Shown: positions 6,482 to 15,820 of the stretch, in pieces
How positions within the stretch are numbered: position 1 is the first letter of the stretch
Layout of the letters: every line of letters begins with the position of its first letter
Assembly (NCBI GenBank): GCA_965653565.1
Contig: CBFHAI010000001.1
Span: forward strand, 124,001 to 188,000
Direction: 5' to 3'
Origin: JALCLA01 sp965653565
Lineage (GTDB): Bacteria; Pseudomonadota; Gammaproteobacteria; Xanthomonadales; Xanthomonadaceae
DNA length: 64,000 bases
Notes under the pieces: model-generated
Database searches by the model: none
Told to the model about the DNA's origin: nothing
Seen by the model: only the letters and a program-made list of their open reading frames with translations
Translations under genes and position numbers: made by a program

Positions 6482-8428
6482 ATGAATTTCTTCGAGCGTC
6501 AGGAGCAGGCGCGCAAGTCGACGCGCCGCCTGCTGTGGTTGTTCGGCGTGGCCGTGATCGCGATCGTGGCCTCGATCGTCGGCGCCGTGTTGATCGGGCT
6601 GTGGTGGGCGGCCGAACCGCAGGTGCGCGATCAGCTCGGCGTCGCCGGCGTCGCCCGCCTCGACAGCACCGCGCTGCTGCTGACGGCGGTCGGCACCGTG
6701 GTGGTGATCCTGGCCGCCACGCTCGGCCGCATCGCTTCGCTGCGCAGCGGCGGCGAGGCCGTCGCGCGGCAACTCGGCGCCACGCTGGTGCCGGAAGCCA
6801 CGCGCGATCCGCACCTGCGCCGCCTGCGCAACGTGGTGGAGGAAATCGCGATCGCCTCCAGCGTGCCGGTGCCGGCGATCTTCGTGCTGGAAAAGGAAGC
6901 CGGCATCAACGCCTTCGCCGCCGGCTACTCGCCGAGCGACGCCGCCGTCACCGTGACGCGCGGCGCGCTCGAACGTCTCAACCGCGATGAACTGCAGGGC
7001 GTGATCGCGCACGAATTCAGCCACGTGCTCAACGGCGACATGCGCCTGAACATCCGGCTGATGGGCGTGCTGTTCGGCATCCTGGTACTCGGCATCGCCG
7101 GTCGCAAAGTGCTGGAACATTCGCGCGGCGCGCGCGATTCGAAGGGCGTGGCGGCCATCATGGCGTTCGCGCTGGCGATCATGATCATCGGCTACGTCGG
7201 CGTGTTCTTCGGGCGGCTGATCAAGGCCGGCGTGTCGCGCTCGCGCGAATACCTGGCCGATGCATCGGCGGTGCAGTTCACGCGGCAGACCGTCGGCATC
7301 GCCGGCGCGCTGAAGAAAATCGGCGGGCTGCCGAGCGGTTCCAAACTTGCCGCCGGCGAGGCCGAGGAAGTCAGCCATATGCTGTTCGGCGACGGCATCG
7401 GCTACTCGTCGCTGTTCGCCACCCACCCGCCGCTGATCGAACGCATCCGCGCGCTCGATCCGCAGTTCAGGCCGGAAATGCTCGGCGAGCTGGCTCGCCA
7501 GTGGGGCAAACAAGCGCCGCGCGGGCTCGACGAAGACATTGCGCTGGGTTTCAGCGAAGACGGCCGCCGCGATGCCCCGTTGCCGCCGCGCAAGGCGGAA
7601 CTGGCGGTCGATCCGGGCGAGGTCGCGGCGCAGGTCGGCATGCCGGTCGACGGCGACTTCGCACGCGCGATGGCGATCGGCCACGCCTTCCCGCCGCCGT
7701 TGCGCGATGCCGCCGAAAGCCCGACGGACGCGATGAGCGTGGTATTCGCGCTGCTGCTCGATGGCGATGCCGCGATCCGTACGCGACAGCTCGGCGAGAT
7801 CGCGCAGCGTTTCGATCAGACCGCCTCGGCCGACGCCGCCCGCCAGTTCGAGGCGCTGCGCGATCTGCATCCGATGCTGCGCCTGCCGCTGGCAGAACTG
7901 GCGTTCCCGCTGCTGCGTCGCCGCCCGCCGACCGAACTGGTCAACTTCATCGACTGCTGCGACGTGTTGATCCACGTCGACGGCAAGACCGGCCTGTTCG
8001 AATACTGCCTGGCGCGATTGATGCGCCGGCAATTGGTGGAATCGATGAACCCGTCGCGCTATCGAGCCGCCGGCAACCGCAAGCTGTCGCATTGCCGCGA
8101 ACAACTGGCCGACCTGTTCGCGGTGATCGCGCAACACGGACACGACGACACCGCGTCCGCCCGCCGCGCCTTCCAGGCCGGCCTCGAACGCGTACTGCCG
8201 ACGATCAAGTTCGAATACAACCCGCCGCAGAACTGGACCGGCGCCCTCGACCGCGCCTTCGCACCGCTCGACGCGGTCGACCCGATCGGCAAGCAACTCC
8301 TGGTCGAAGGCCTCGTCGCCGCCATCAGCCAGGACGGCAAACTCGCCGTCGGCGAAGCCGAACTCCTGCGCGTCGTCTGCGCCTCACTGCACTGTCCGCT
8401 GCCGCCGATGCTTGAGGGTGGGAAGTAG
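6482..8428 (+). CDS. Membrane M48 family zinc metallopeptidase with long C-terminal extension
   Basis: The zinc motif HEFSH is at residues 177-181 with the downstream glutamate in SREYLADA. Two membrane segments precede it (about 17-43 and 64-82) and two follow (about 194-213 and 225-245), the HtpX/M48B arrangement. The catalytic part ends near residue 330. About 310 further residues are helical and lack any domain I can name, which makes the protein (648 aa) much longer than HtpX (about 290). The C-terminal part contains a FIDCCDVLIHVDGKTGLFEY stretch that resembles a TerB-like fold; this is a guess. It sits directly behind lemA, a frequent pairing. It is an inner-membrane enzyme, presumably degrading damaged membrane proteins. 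Confidence 0.88.
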   Translation: MNFFERQEQARKSTRRLLWLFGVAVIAIVASIVGAVLIGLWWAAEPQVRDQLGVAGVARLDSTALLLTAVGTVVVILAATLGRIASLRSGGEAVARQLGATLVPEATRDPHLRRLRNVVEEIAIASSVPVPAIFVLEKEAGINAFAAGYSPSDAAVTVTRGALERLNRDELQGVIAHEFSHVLNGDMRLNIRLMGVLFGILVLGIAGRKVLEHSRGARDSKGVAAIMAFALAIMIIGYVGVFFGRLIKAGVSRSREYLADASAVQFTRQTVGIAGALKKIGGLPSGSKLAAGEAEEVSHMLFGDGIGYSSLFATHPPLIERIRALDPQFRPEMLGELARQWGKQAPRGLDEDIALGFSEDGRRDAPLPPRKAELAVDPGEVAAQVGMPVDGDFARAMAIGHAFPPPLRDAAESPTDAMSVVFALLLDGDAAIRTRQLGEIAQRFDQTASADAARQFEALRDLHPMLRLPLAELAFPLLRRRPPTELVNFIDCCDVLIHVDGKTGLFEYCLARLMRRQLVESMNPSRYRAAGNRKLSHCREQLADLFAVIAQHGHDDTASARRAFQAGLERVLPTIKFEYNPPQNWTGALDRAFAPLDAVDPIGKQLLVEGLVAAISQDGKLAVGEAELLRVVCASLHCPLPPMLEGGK

Positions 8429-8584
8429 AGCAAGGGCGGGACGCAGAGGGCGCGGAGGAAAAGCAGAGAGGGCGCAGAGAGAAGCTTGGAATTGGACCGA
8501 GGTACGTGTGCACCTCGACTCATTCATAGAGATTTTCTCTGCGTAACTCTCTTCTCAATCTCTGCGTCCTCTGCGTCCCGCTCT
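8427..8584. repeat. Long imperfect inverted repeat of GGACGCAGAG-type units
   Basis: The left arm (8427-8483) is purine-rich with GGGACGCAGAG, GGGCGCAGAG and related units. The right arm (8528-8584) is its imperfect complement and ends in CTCTGCGTCCCGCTCT. The centre holds a small CGAGGT/ACCTCG hairpin. The repeat fills the space between two convergent genes, and a related but cleaner copy lies at 12241-12411. It may serve as a bidirectional terminator; it contains no gene. Confidence 0.75.
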
Positions 8585-8590
8585 AACCGC

Positions 8591-10192
8591 TCAAGCGGCG
8601 TTGGCGGCAGGCCGTTCGTTATCGAGGATCAAGTCGGCGGCGCGTTCGGCGATCATCACGGTAGGCGCGTTGGTGTTGCCGCCGATCAGGGTCGGCATCA
8701 CCGAGGCGTCCACCACGCGCAGGCCGTCGATGCCGCGTACGCGCAGGTCGGGGTCGACCACCGCGTCGGCGTCGCGGCCCATGCGGCAGGTGCCCACCGG
8801 GTGGTAAATGGTCTCGGCCTTGCGGCGGATGAAGTCGATCAGTTGCGCGTCGTTCTGCACGTCGACGCCCGGGAAAATCTCCACGCCGCGGAAGGCGTCG
8901 AAGGCCGGTTGCGAGAGGATCTCGCGCGACAGTTTCGCGGCCTCGACCAGCATGCGCAGGTCGTAGCCTTCCGGGTCGCTCAGATAATTCGCGTGGATGC
9001 GCACCTTGTCGGCCGGATTGGCCGATGCCAGCCGCAGGAAACCGCGGCTCTTCGGTCGCAGCGCGCACGCGTGCAAGGTGTAGCCGTCGCCGTCCAGGCG
9101 GTGGCGGCCGTGGTCGTCGAGCAGCGCGGGCACGAAGTGGAACTGGATGTCGGGGCGCTCGTCGGTGGCCAGGCGGCTGCGCAGGAAGCCGCCGCTCTCG
9201 GCGATGTTGCTGGTGCCCGGGCCGCGGCGATGCAGGTAGTAATTCCAGGCCACCGCGAAGTCGCTCAGGCGGTCGTAGGTGACGCGCTGCAGGCTGCGCT
9301 GCAAGGTGCACACGTCGAGGTGATCTTGCAGGTTGGCGCCGACGCCGGGCAGATCCTTCTGCAACGCGACACCGTGTTCGCGCAGATGATCGGCCGGGCC
9401 GATGCCGGACAACATCAGCAACTGCGGCGAATTGAGCGCGCCGCCGCTGAGCAGCACTTCGCGCGCGGCCTGCTGGAAGAAGGCCTTGCCGGCGGCCGTG
9501 TAGATCACGCCGGTGGCGCGGCCGTGCTCGATCTTGATGCGATTGACGCGCGCGCCGGTGATCACGGTGAGATTCGGGCGCTTCTTCGCCGGCGTCAGAT
9601 AGGCCACCGAGGTCGAACAGCGCGCACCATCTCGCTGCGTCACTTGGTAGTAGCCGAAGCCTTCCTGATCCTGGCCGTTGAAATCGCGATTCTGCGGATG
9701 TCCCGCCTGTTGCGTCGCCTGCAGGAAAGCGGCGGACAGCGGATTGGTGTGGCGCAGGTCGGAAACCGTCAGCGGTCCCTGCGCGCCATGCAGCGAATCC
9801 GCGCCGCGGCCGTTGCCTTCCGAGCGGCGGAAGTAGGGCAGCACGCTGTTCCAGTCCCAACCGTCGGCGCCGGCCTCGGCCCAGGCGTCGTAATCGGCGG
9901 CGTTGCCGCGGATGTAGCACATCGCGTTGATCGAACTCGACCCGCCGAGCACTTTGCCGCGCGGCCACCACAGCCGCCGGCCGCCCAGATGCGGCTCGGG
10001 TTCGGTGCTGTAGTCCCAGTTCACGCCCTTCTTGCCGACCAGTTTCGAGATGCCGGCCGGCATATGGATGAAGGGATGCCAGTCGCGCCCACCGGCTTCG
10101 AGCAACAGCACGCGGATGTCGGGGCGCGCGCTGAGCCGGTTGGCCAGCACGCAGCCGGCCGAGCCTGCGCCTATGATGATGTAGTCGTACAC
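8591..10192 (-). CDS. GMC family FAD-dependent oxidoreductase (choline/alcohol dehydrogenase type)
   Basis: The 533-residue protein starts with the FAD-binding motif YDYIIIGAGSAGCVLANRL and carries the GMC signatures GKVLGGSSSINAMCYIRG (about residues 80-97) and LLSGGALNSPQLLMLSGIGP (about 250-270). The C-terminus YHPVGTCRMG with the catalytic histidine, and VVDASVMPTLIGGNTNAPTVMIAERAADLI, are complete. It resembles choline dehydrogenase BetA and alkan-1-ol dehydrogenases, which oxidise primary alcohols to aldehydes. No betaine aldehyde dehydrogenase or betI lies next to it, so a general alcohol dehydrogenase role is as likely. It is divergent from the transporter at 10330, with a perfect palindrome between them. 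Confidence 0.92.
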   Translation of the reverse strand: MYDYIIIGAGSAGCVLANRLSARPDIRVLLLEAGGRDWHPFIHMPAGISKLVGKKGVNWDYSTEPEPHLGGRRLWWPRGKVLGGSSSINAMCYIRGNAADYDAWAEAGADGWDWNSVLPYFRRSEGNGRGADSLHGAQGPLTVSDLRHTNPLSAAFLQATQQAGHPQNRDFNGQDQEGFGYYQVTQRDGARCSTSVAYLTPAKKRPNLTVITGARVNRIKIEHGRATGVIYTAAGKAFFQQAAREVLLSGGALNSPQLLMLSGIGPADHLREHGVALQKDLPGVGANLQDHLDVCTLQRSLQRVTYDRLSDFAVAWNYYLHRRGPGTSNIAESGGFLRSRLATDERPDIQFHFVPALLDDHGRHRLDGDGYTLHACALRPKSRGFLRLASANPADKVRIHANYLSDPEGYDLRMLVEAAKLSREILSQPAFDAFRGVEIFPGVDVQNDAQLIDFIRRKAETIYHPVGTCRMGRDADAVVDPDLRVRGIDGLRVVDASVMPTLIGGNTNAPTVMIAERAADLILDNERPAANAA

Positions 10193-10238
10193 GAATCGTC
10201 CTGCTGGGTTGCGCTTGCCGAGGCTAGGACGCCGGCCT

Positions 10239-10252
10239 AGAGCAATTGCTCT
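10239..10252. promoter_or_regulatory. Perfect 14-bp palindrome between divergent genes, operator candidate
   Basis: AGAGCAATTGCTCT is its own complement. It lies in the 137-base divergent region between the GMC oxidoreductase and the transporter, where a shared regulator could bind. Confidence 0.4.
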
Positions 10253-10329
10253 GCGACGCGGCGGTGGCGCTCGCAGCCCGTGCTCGGTTACCGTGCGCCG
10301 GCCGACGCGAGCGTATCAGAGGACCCTCG

Positions 10330-11685
10330 ATGAACCAGCGCGCGACCCCGCCGGCCCGGCTCGGACGCTTGAACGCCGCTTTGCGCGAGTCGCCGCCGCT
10401 GATCTGGGCGTTCGTGTATTTCTTCTGCCTGCTCAGCGGCTACTACGTGCTGCGGCCGGTGCGCGAAGCGATGGGTTCCTCGAGCGACGTGCAGGCGATC
10501 TTCCCGCCGTGGCTGATCGAAGTCTTCGCCAGCCGCGGCATGTCGCTCGGCGAGTTGACGCTGCAGGTGCTGTTCACCTGCACCTTCTTCATCATGCTGT
10601 TCCTGCAGCCGGTGTACGGCGCGCTGGTCAGCCGTTTCCCTCGCCGCGTGTTCCTGCCCGTGGTGTACGGCTTTTTCATCGTCACGCTGCTCGGTTTCTA
10701 TCTCGCATTCCGGCTGGAAATGCCGGGCCGCGGCATGGCGTTCTTCCTGTGGATCACGGTGTTCAACCTGTTCGCGGTGGCCGTGTTCTGGAGCTTCATG
10801 GCCGATGTGTTCGACAACGCCGAAGCGCGCCGCGTGTACGGCTACATCGGCGCGGCCGGCACCGTCGGCGCGATCTGCGGACCGGCGCTCACCGCCACGA
10901 TGGTGCAGCGCGTGGGCATCGCGAACCTGATGCTGGTGTCGGCCGTGATGCTGGCGCTTTGCATCGTGTGCGTGCTGCGTCTGCGCCTGTGGGCGGTGCT
11001 GCGCGAACGCGAGCGCGGCCTGCAGAGCGGCGAAGTGCCGATGGGCGGGCAGGTGCTGGCCGGCCTCAAGCTCATTGTGCGCGAACCGTTGCTGCGCTGG
11101 ATGGCGGTGCTGACGATCTTCGGCGTCGGCGTCGGCACCTTGCTGTACAACGAACAGCGCGCCATCGTGCTGCAGTTCTATCCCGACGCGCGCGCCGGCA
11201 CGGCCTACTACGCCACCATCGATCTGGCGGTAAACACGCTGACCCTGATCGTGCAGTTGTTCGTGACGCGCACGGTACTGTCGCGCTTCGGCATCGGGCC
11301 GGCGCTGCTGATTCCCGGCGTGGCGATCATCATCGGATTCTCGGCGCTGACGGCGTCACCGCTGCCGATCCTGGTGGCGATCGTGCAGGTGGTGACGCGC
11401 TCGAGCGAGTTCGCGCTGGCGAAGCCGGGCCGCGAGACGATCTACACCCGCGTCGGCCGCGAGTGGCGCTACAAGGCCGGGGCGGCGATCGACACCGTGA
11501 TCTATCGCGGCGGCGACCTGACCTTCGTGTGGGTGCACAAATTCCTCGCCGCGTTCGGCTCGAACGTCGTGTTCGGCGCCGGTCTGCTGGTGGCCTGCGG
11601 CATGACCTTCGGCGCGTGGCGGCTGATCCGCGAGCAGGCGAAGCTGCCCGACGAACGCGTGGCCGCGAAACCTGGCGCTACCTGA
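10330..11685 (+). CDS. MFS-fold transporter of the NTP/NDP exchange (Tlc-like) group
   Basis: The 451-residue inner membrane protein has about twelve hydrophobic segments. The N-terminal LLSGYYVLRPVREAMG stretch is typical of proteins annotated as NTP/NDP exchange transporters, distant relatives of chlamydial and rickettsial ATP/ADP translocases. In free-living bacteria the substrate is not established. The ATG at 10330 follows AGAGGA by six bases; an in-frame upstream codon at 10246 would add a non-hydrophobic stretch and is less likely. It is divergent from the GMC oxidoreductase and convergent with the DUF4442 gene. Confidence 0.8.
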   Translation: MNQRATPPARLGRLNAALRESPPLIWAFVYFFCLLSGYYVLRPVREAMGSSSDVQAIFPPWLIEVFASRGMSLGELTLQVLFTCTFFIMLFLQPVYGALVSRFPRRVFLPVVYGFFIVTLLGFYLAFRLEMPGRGMAFFLWITVFNLFAVAVFWSFMADVFDNAEARRVYGYIGAAGTVGAICGPALTATMVQRVGIANLMLVSAVMLALCIVCVLRLRLWAVLRERERGLQSGEVPMGGQVLAGLKLIVREPLLRWMAVLTIFGVGVGTLLYNEQRAIVLQFYPDARAGTAYYATIDLAVNTLTLIVQLFVTRTVLSRFGIGPALLIPGVAIIIGFSALTASPLPILVAIVQVVTRSSEFALAKPGRETIYTRVGREWRYKAGAAIDTVIYRGGDLTFVWVHKFLAAFGSNVVFGAGLLVACGMTFGAWRLIREQAKLPDERVAAKPGAT

Positions 11686-11714
11686 AAAAGAAGCGCAGCT
11701 TTTGCCCGAAATCT

Positions 11715-12185
11715 TCAGCGTTTCGGCGACAGCCACATCGCGATGCGCGCGTTGAAGACCTTATCGCCCGCCGCATCGAGCACATCGACGTTCACGGGCA
11801 GATCGTAGCCTTCGGACGCACTCACGATCGCGATCTCGGGCGTCGCGACGCCACGCAGCCGGCCCTTGGCCTTCTTCAGATACGCCACCGTCATGCCCTT
11901 CGGAATCCAGCGCATATCGGCCGGCAGCGAGGCATCCGTCATCACGCCCGCGCACAGTTCCGCCAGATTGCACAGCGCGATCGCATGCACCGTACCGATG
12001 TGGTTGCGCATGCTGCGGCGATCGGGAATCGTCGCCTCGCAACGGCCGGGTTCGAGGCGCGTGAACGTCGGATGGATCGTCGCGAAATACGGCGCCTTGA
12101 AACATACCGCCCGACTGAACAACCACGCCCCGGCGGGCCAGCGCTGAAGCTTGCGATATTGCTGCAGGACGTACGGTTGCGACAT
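11715..12185 (-). CDS. DUF4442 hotdog-fold protein, possible acyl-CoA thioesterase
   Basis: The 156-residue protein matches the DUF4442 pattern: MRNHIGTVHAIALCNLAELCAG near the middle, the hotdog central helix region with its conserved histidine, then WIPKGMTVAYLKKAKG. Family members resemble PaaI-type thioesterases that hydrolyse acyl-CoA, but their activity is mostly untested. GAGGA just before the ATG at 12185 supports this start rather than one eight codons upstream. It lies downstream of fadE on the same strand but beyond a long inverted repeat, so it is probably a separate transcript. Fatty-acid metabolism is suggested by context. Confidence 0.8.
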   Translation of the reverse strand: MSQPYVLQQYRKLQRWPAGAWLFSRAVCFKAPYFATIHPTFTRLEPGRCEATIPDRRSMRNHIGTVHAIALCNLAELCAGVMTDASLPADMRWIPKGMTVAYLKKAKGRLRGVATPEIAIVSASEGYDLPVNVDVLDAAGDKVFNARIAMWLSPKR

Positions 12186-12240
12186 CTGATCCTCGAACTT
12201 AATGGCCACGTTAGACGTGGGTCGCTATGCGCAGGTAGAG

Positions 12241-12411
12241 AGCGGGACGCAAAGGACGCAAAGGGAAGAGAAAGGACGCAAAGAAAAGCGGAGCAAGGAA
12301 GAGAAAGGGGAAGAAGAGCGGAGATCTGCACGAGATTGCGACCTCGCGCCTCTATTGAACTTGCTCTTCTTCGCGTCCTTTCTCTTCCCTTTGCGTCCTT
12401 TGCGTCCCGCT
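12241..12411. repeat. Long inverted repeat with 39-bp perfect arms of GGACGCAAAG units
   Basis: Bases 12241-12279 are exactly complementary to 12373-12411, and pairing continues imperfectly inward to about 12297/12360. The arms are built from tandem GGACGCAAAG-like units, all purine-rich on one strand. The right arm is followed by a T-run (CTTTTTATT) that would make a terminator for rightward transcription. About 60 bases of ordinary sequence lie in the centre. It sits between fadE and the DUF4442 gene. A related element is at 8427-8584. Confidence 0.9.
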
Positions 12412-12433
12412 TTTTATTCTTACGAACGAAGCA

Positions 12434-14899
12434 TCAAGCCGCCCGCCCCAACGCCGCCGGCTTCTCGTGCGACGCCGCGACCAGTTCGGAGTGGTCGAAG
12501 TCGTCCACCGAGATGGCGTCGTTCACCAGCACGTACATGTCCTGCAGCAGCGCGACTTCCTCGGCGCTGAGCAGGCCCTTGAGTTGTGCTTCGTGCAGTT
12601 GCGCGTCGAGGTCCAGGCCGGTGATTTCGCCGGATTTCACCGCCTTGAGGAACTTGCGTTCCACCGGTTCGGCGGCGATCACCTTGCCGAGCGAGGCGTT
12701 CACGCGGCCGGCCGGGTTGTTGGCGCACGGCGTCAGGAAGCTGCCTTCGCCGAGGCGGTCGCGGGTGTCGCTGGGGGTCATCAGCAGCGATGCGACGCGG
12801 TGGCCGAGGCGGTCGGACGGCGCTTGCGCGCGGCGGCCCCACGGGAACACCAGCATCCACAACAGCCAGCCCACCGGACGGATCGGGAAGTTGCGCAGCG
12901 CCGTCGACAAGGCCAGTTCGATCTTGTGCGCGGAGTCGTAGAACGCCCACGCCAGCAGGGCCTGGTCGCCGGCCGGACGCTCCTGATCTTCGAAGCGCTT
13001 CAACATCGCGCTCGAGATGTAGAGCTGGCTCAGCACGTCACCCAGGCGCGCCGACAGTTTTTCCTTGAACTTGAGCTTGCCGCCGAGCGTGAGCATCGAG
13101 GTGTCGGCGACCAGCGCCAGGTTTGCCGAGTAGCGATTGAGCTGGCGATAGAAGCGACGCGTGTAGGCATCGCCCGGCGCCCGGCCGAGTTTCGCCACGG
13201 TGAGGCCGAACCACAGGCTGCGCACCGCGTTCGACACCGCGAAGCCGATGTGGCCGAACAGCGTGCGGTCGAATTCCTTCAGGCGCGTTTCCGGGTCCGG
13301 ATGCTGCGCCGCCTGCATTTCCTTGAGCACCCACGGATGGCAGCGGATCGCGCCCTGGCCGAAGATCATCAGCGAGCGCGTCATGATGTTGGCGCCTTCC
13401 ACCGTGATCGAAATCGGCGCCGCCTGCCAGCCGCGGCCGAGATAATTCTTCGGGCCGAGGATCACGCCTTTGCCACCGTGCACGTCCATCGCGTCGGCCG
13501 CGAGCGCGCGGCCGAGTTCCGTGCAGTGATATTTCGCGATCGCCGACGGCACCGCCGGTTTCTCGCCGCGATCGACCGCCGCCGCGGTCGCCTGCGACAG
13601 CGCGCTGCACGCATAGGTGTAGCCGGCGATGCGTGCGAGCGCTTCTTCGACGCCTTCGAAGCGGCCGATCGACAAGCCGAATTGCTTGCGGATGCGCGAG
13701 TACGCGCCGGTGGCGAGCGCACCGATCTTCATCGCGCCGGTAGCGGTGGACGGCAGCGTGATCGCGCGTCCCACCGACAGGCATTCGACCAGCATGCGCC
13801 AGCCCTGGCCGATGAAATCCTCGCCGCCGATCAGTTGCGACAGCGGCAGGAACACGTCCTTGCCCCTCACCGGCCCGTTCATGAAAGCGCAGTTGAGCGG
13901 GAAATGGCGGCGGCCGACCTGCAGGCCGGCGGCGTCATGTGGCATCAATGCCAGCGTGATGCCGCGATCTTTCTCCTGGCCGAGCAGGCCGTCGGGATCG
14001 TAGAGACGGAACGCCAGGCCGATCACCGTCGCCACCGGCGCCAAGGTGATGTAGCGCTTGTCGAAGGTGAGCCGCACACCGACGACTTTCGCGCCGTTCC
14101 ATTCGCCTTCGCAGACGATGCCGTAGTCCGGCAGCGAGGTTGCATCCGAGCCGGCGTTCGGACCGGTGAGCGCGAAGCAGGGAATTTCGCGGCCGTCGGC
14201 CAGCCGCGGCAAGTAATGATTCTTCTGTTCGTCGGTGCCGTAGTGCAGCAGCAATTCCGCCGGGCCGAGCGAGTTCGGCACGCCCACCGTCGACGACAGC
14301 GTGCTCGAAATCGAGGCGAGCTTGGCGATCACGCGCGAATGGCCGGTGGCCGAGAAGCCCAGGCCGCCGTATTCCTTCGGAATGATCATGCCGAAGAATT
14401 TGTTCTTCTTCAGGTACTCCCAGATTTCCGGCGGCAGGTCGGCACGCACGTGCGTGATGTCCCAGTCGTTGGTCATCTTGCAGACCTCTTCCACCGGACC
14501 ATCGAGGAAGGCTTGCTCGGCCGGGCTCAGTACCGGCTTCGGTTGCGACAGCAGGTCGTTCCACTTCGGCATGCCGGAAAACAGTTCGCCCTCGAAGCCG
14601 ACCGTGCCGGCCTCCAGCGCAGTTTTCTCGGTGTCGGAAAGCTGCGGCAGCATCTTGGTGTAGATGCGCAGCAGCGGCGCGGTGAGTTTGCTGCGGCGCA
14701 GGCCGGTGTGCAGCAGCGGTACCGAGACGGCGGCGAACAACAGGCCGGCGATGACGGTGGTGACCACGCTGGCGCCGAGCAGGGCCGCGATCACCAACGC
14801 GAACAGGCTGAGCACGGCCCACGATTTGAGCGACACGCGGTGATACGCCGCGATGGCGCCGGCCAGCAACAGGGCGAGGAAGGGCGCTACGTACATCAT
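12434..14899 (-). CDS. fadE: Acyl-CoA dehydrogenase, FadE type
   Basis: This flavoenzyme does the first oxidation step of fatty-acid beta-oxidation, acyl-CoA to trans-2-enoyl-CoA. At 821 residues it matches the long gammaproteobacterial FadE (about 815) rather than short-chain acyl-CoA dehydrogenases (about 390). Two N-terminal membrane segments lead into the acyl-CoA dehydrogenase core (about residues 130-480), with EYGGLGFSATGHSRVIAKLAS and CFALTGPNAGSDATSLPDYG visible, then a DUF1974-like C-terminal region. Its ATG overlaps the stop of the upstream alpha/beta hydrolase by four bases (ATGA), so the two genes are translationally coupled. Confidence 0.95.
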   Translation of the reverse strand: MMYVAPFLALLLAGAIAAYHRVSLKSWAVLSLFALVIAALLGASVVTTVIAGLLFAAVSVPLLHTGLRRSKLTAPLLRIYTKMLPQLSDTEKTALEAGTVGFEGELFSGMPKWNDLLSQPKPVLSPAEQAFLDGPVEEVCKMTNDWDITHVRADLPPEIWEYLKKNKFFGMIIPKEYGGLGFSATGHSRVIAKLASISSTLSSTVGVPNSLGPAELLLHYGTDEQKNHYLPRLADGREIPCFALTGPNAGSDATSLPDYGIVCEGEWNGAKVVGVRLTFDKRYITLAPVATVIGLAFRLYDPDGLLGQEKDRGITLALMPHDAAGLQVGRRHFPLNCAFMNGPVRGKDVFLPLSQLIGGEDFIGQGWRMLVECLSVGRAITLPSTATGAMKIGALATGAYSRIRKQFGLSIGRFEGVEEALARIAGYTYACSALSQATAAAVDRGEKPAVPSAIAKYHCTELGRALAADAMDVHGGKGVILGPKNYLGRGWQAAPISITVEGANIMTRSLMIFGQGAIRCHPWVLKEMQAAQHPDPETRLKEFDRTLFGHIGFAVSNAVRSLWFGLTVAKLGRAPGDAYTRRFYRQLNRYSANLALVADTSMLTLGGKLKFKEKLSARLGDVLSQLYISSAMLKRFEDQERPAGDQALLAWAFYDSAHKIELALSTALRNFPIRPVGWLLWMLVFPWGRRAQAPSDRLGHRVASLLMTPSDTRDRLGEGSFLTPCANNPAGRVNASLGKVIAAEPVERKFLKAVKSGEITGLDLDAQLHEAQLKGLLSAEEVALLQDMYVLVNDAISVDDFDHSELVAASHEKPAALGRAA

Positions 14900-15813
14900 G
14901 GGACAACTCCGGGGGCGGACACGCTTCGCGGTGGCAGCGTGGTGAGGAAATGCAGTATCGCGCCGGTGAAGGCGTCGTTGCGATCGCCGGCCACCATGTG
15001 CGTGGCGTCGGGGATCTGCACATGGTCGGCGTGCGGCACCAGCGACAGGAATTCGTCGACGGTGGCATCGGACACCAGGTCGCTCAAGCCGCCGCTGACC
15101 AGCAGCGTGGGCACTTTTATCTGCTTGGCGGCAGCGAGCAGGCGCGGTTGATAACGTTCGCCGTCGCGCGCCACTTCGTCGAGCATGCGCGGGTCCCAGT
15201 GCCAGCGCCAGCGGCCGTCGTCGCGCCGCACCAGCAGCGCGGACAGTTCTTCGGCCGTCTTGCGCCGGCGCCGATGCGGAAGATAGGCCGCGATCTCATC
15301 GGCCGCATGTTCCAGATCGGCGAAGCCTTCCGGGTGCGCGCTCATGAACCCGAGAATGCGCTCCACGCCTTCGGCTTCCCAACGCGGCGTGACATCGACC
15401 AGCACCAGCGCTTCGAACAAATGCGTCGTGGCTTCGCCTTGCGCGAGCAGTCCGAGCAGCCCGCCCATCGAGGCGCCGACCAGCACCGGCGGGCGATCGA
15501 GCGAACTGGCGAAGGCGATCAGATCGTCGGAGAACTGCTCCATCCGATAGGCACGCCCGGGTGCATTCCAATCGCTTTCGCCGTGGCCGCGGCCGTCGAG
15601 CGCGATGCTCGAATAGCCGGCGTCGGCCAGGCGCGTGGCGCTCGGCGTCCAGGCCTGGCGGGTCTGGCCGAAGCCGTGCAGGAACAACAGATCGTGCGTG
15701 TCGTCATCGCCGGTCAAGCGCTCGTAGACCAGCCGCGCGCCGTCCTGCGCGCGCCATTCGTGGCGCTGCGGCAGACAGGTTGGCGGCAGTGGTCGCAGTG
15801 GCAGCGTTTCCAT
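14896..15813 (-). CDS. Alpha/beta hydrolase
   Basis: The 305-residue protein has the canonical fold motifs: oxyanion loop LLFLHGFGQTRQAW, nucleophile elbow G113-A-S115-M-G, an acid near LLVSGGLSDLVSD and the terminal histidine in IPDATHMVAGDRNDAF. It probably hydrolyses an ester or thioester. It is the first gene of an operon with fadE (ATGA overlap) and is divergent from a TetR regulator, so a role in releasing or processing acyl chains for beta-oxidation is a fair inference. The start at 15813 was chosen because a good promoter (15821-15849) puts transcription start at this ATG; the alternative at 15849 would lie inside the -35. Confidence 0.88.
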   Translation of the reverse strand: METLPLRPLPPTCLPQRHEWRAQDGARLVYERLTGDDDTHDLLFLHGFGQTRQAWTPSATRLADAGYSSIALDGRGHGESDWNAPGRAYRMEQFSDDLIAFASSLDRPPVLVGASMGGLLGLLAQGEATTHLFEALVLVDVTPRWEAEGVERILGFMSAHPEGFADLEHAADEIAAYLPHRRRRKTAEELSALLVRRDDGRWRWHWDPRMLDEVARDGERYQPRLLAAAKQIKVPTLLVSGGLSDLVSDATVDEFLSLVPHADHVQIPDATHMVAGDRNDAFTGAILHFLTTLPPRSVSAPGVVP

Positions 15814-15820
15814 ACCGGCC

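Noticed and set aside
8591..10192. betA (choline dehydrogenase) as a firm name for the GMC oxidoreductase
   Set aside because: No betB, betI or betT is nearby and GMC subfamilies cannot be told apart reliably by eye.
12467..15151. Frame of almost 900 codons on the plus strand antisense to fadE
   Set aside because: Its translation is a repetitive Arg/His/Ala-rich shadow of the GC-rich fadE codons, with no family match and no ribosome site.
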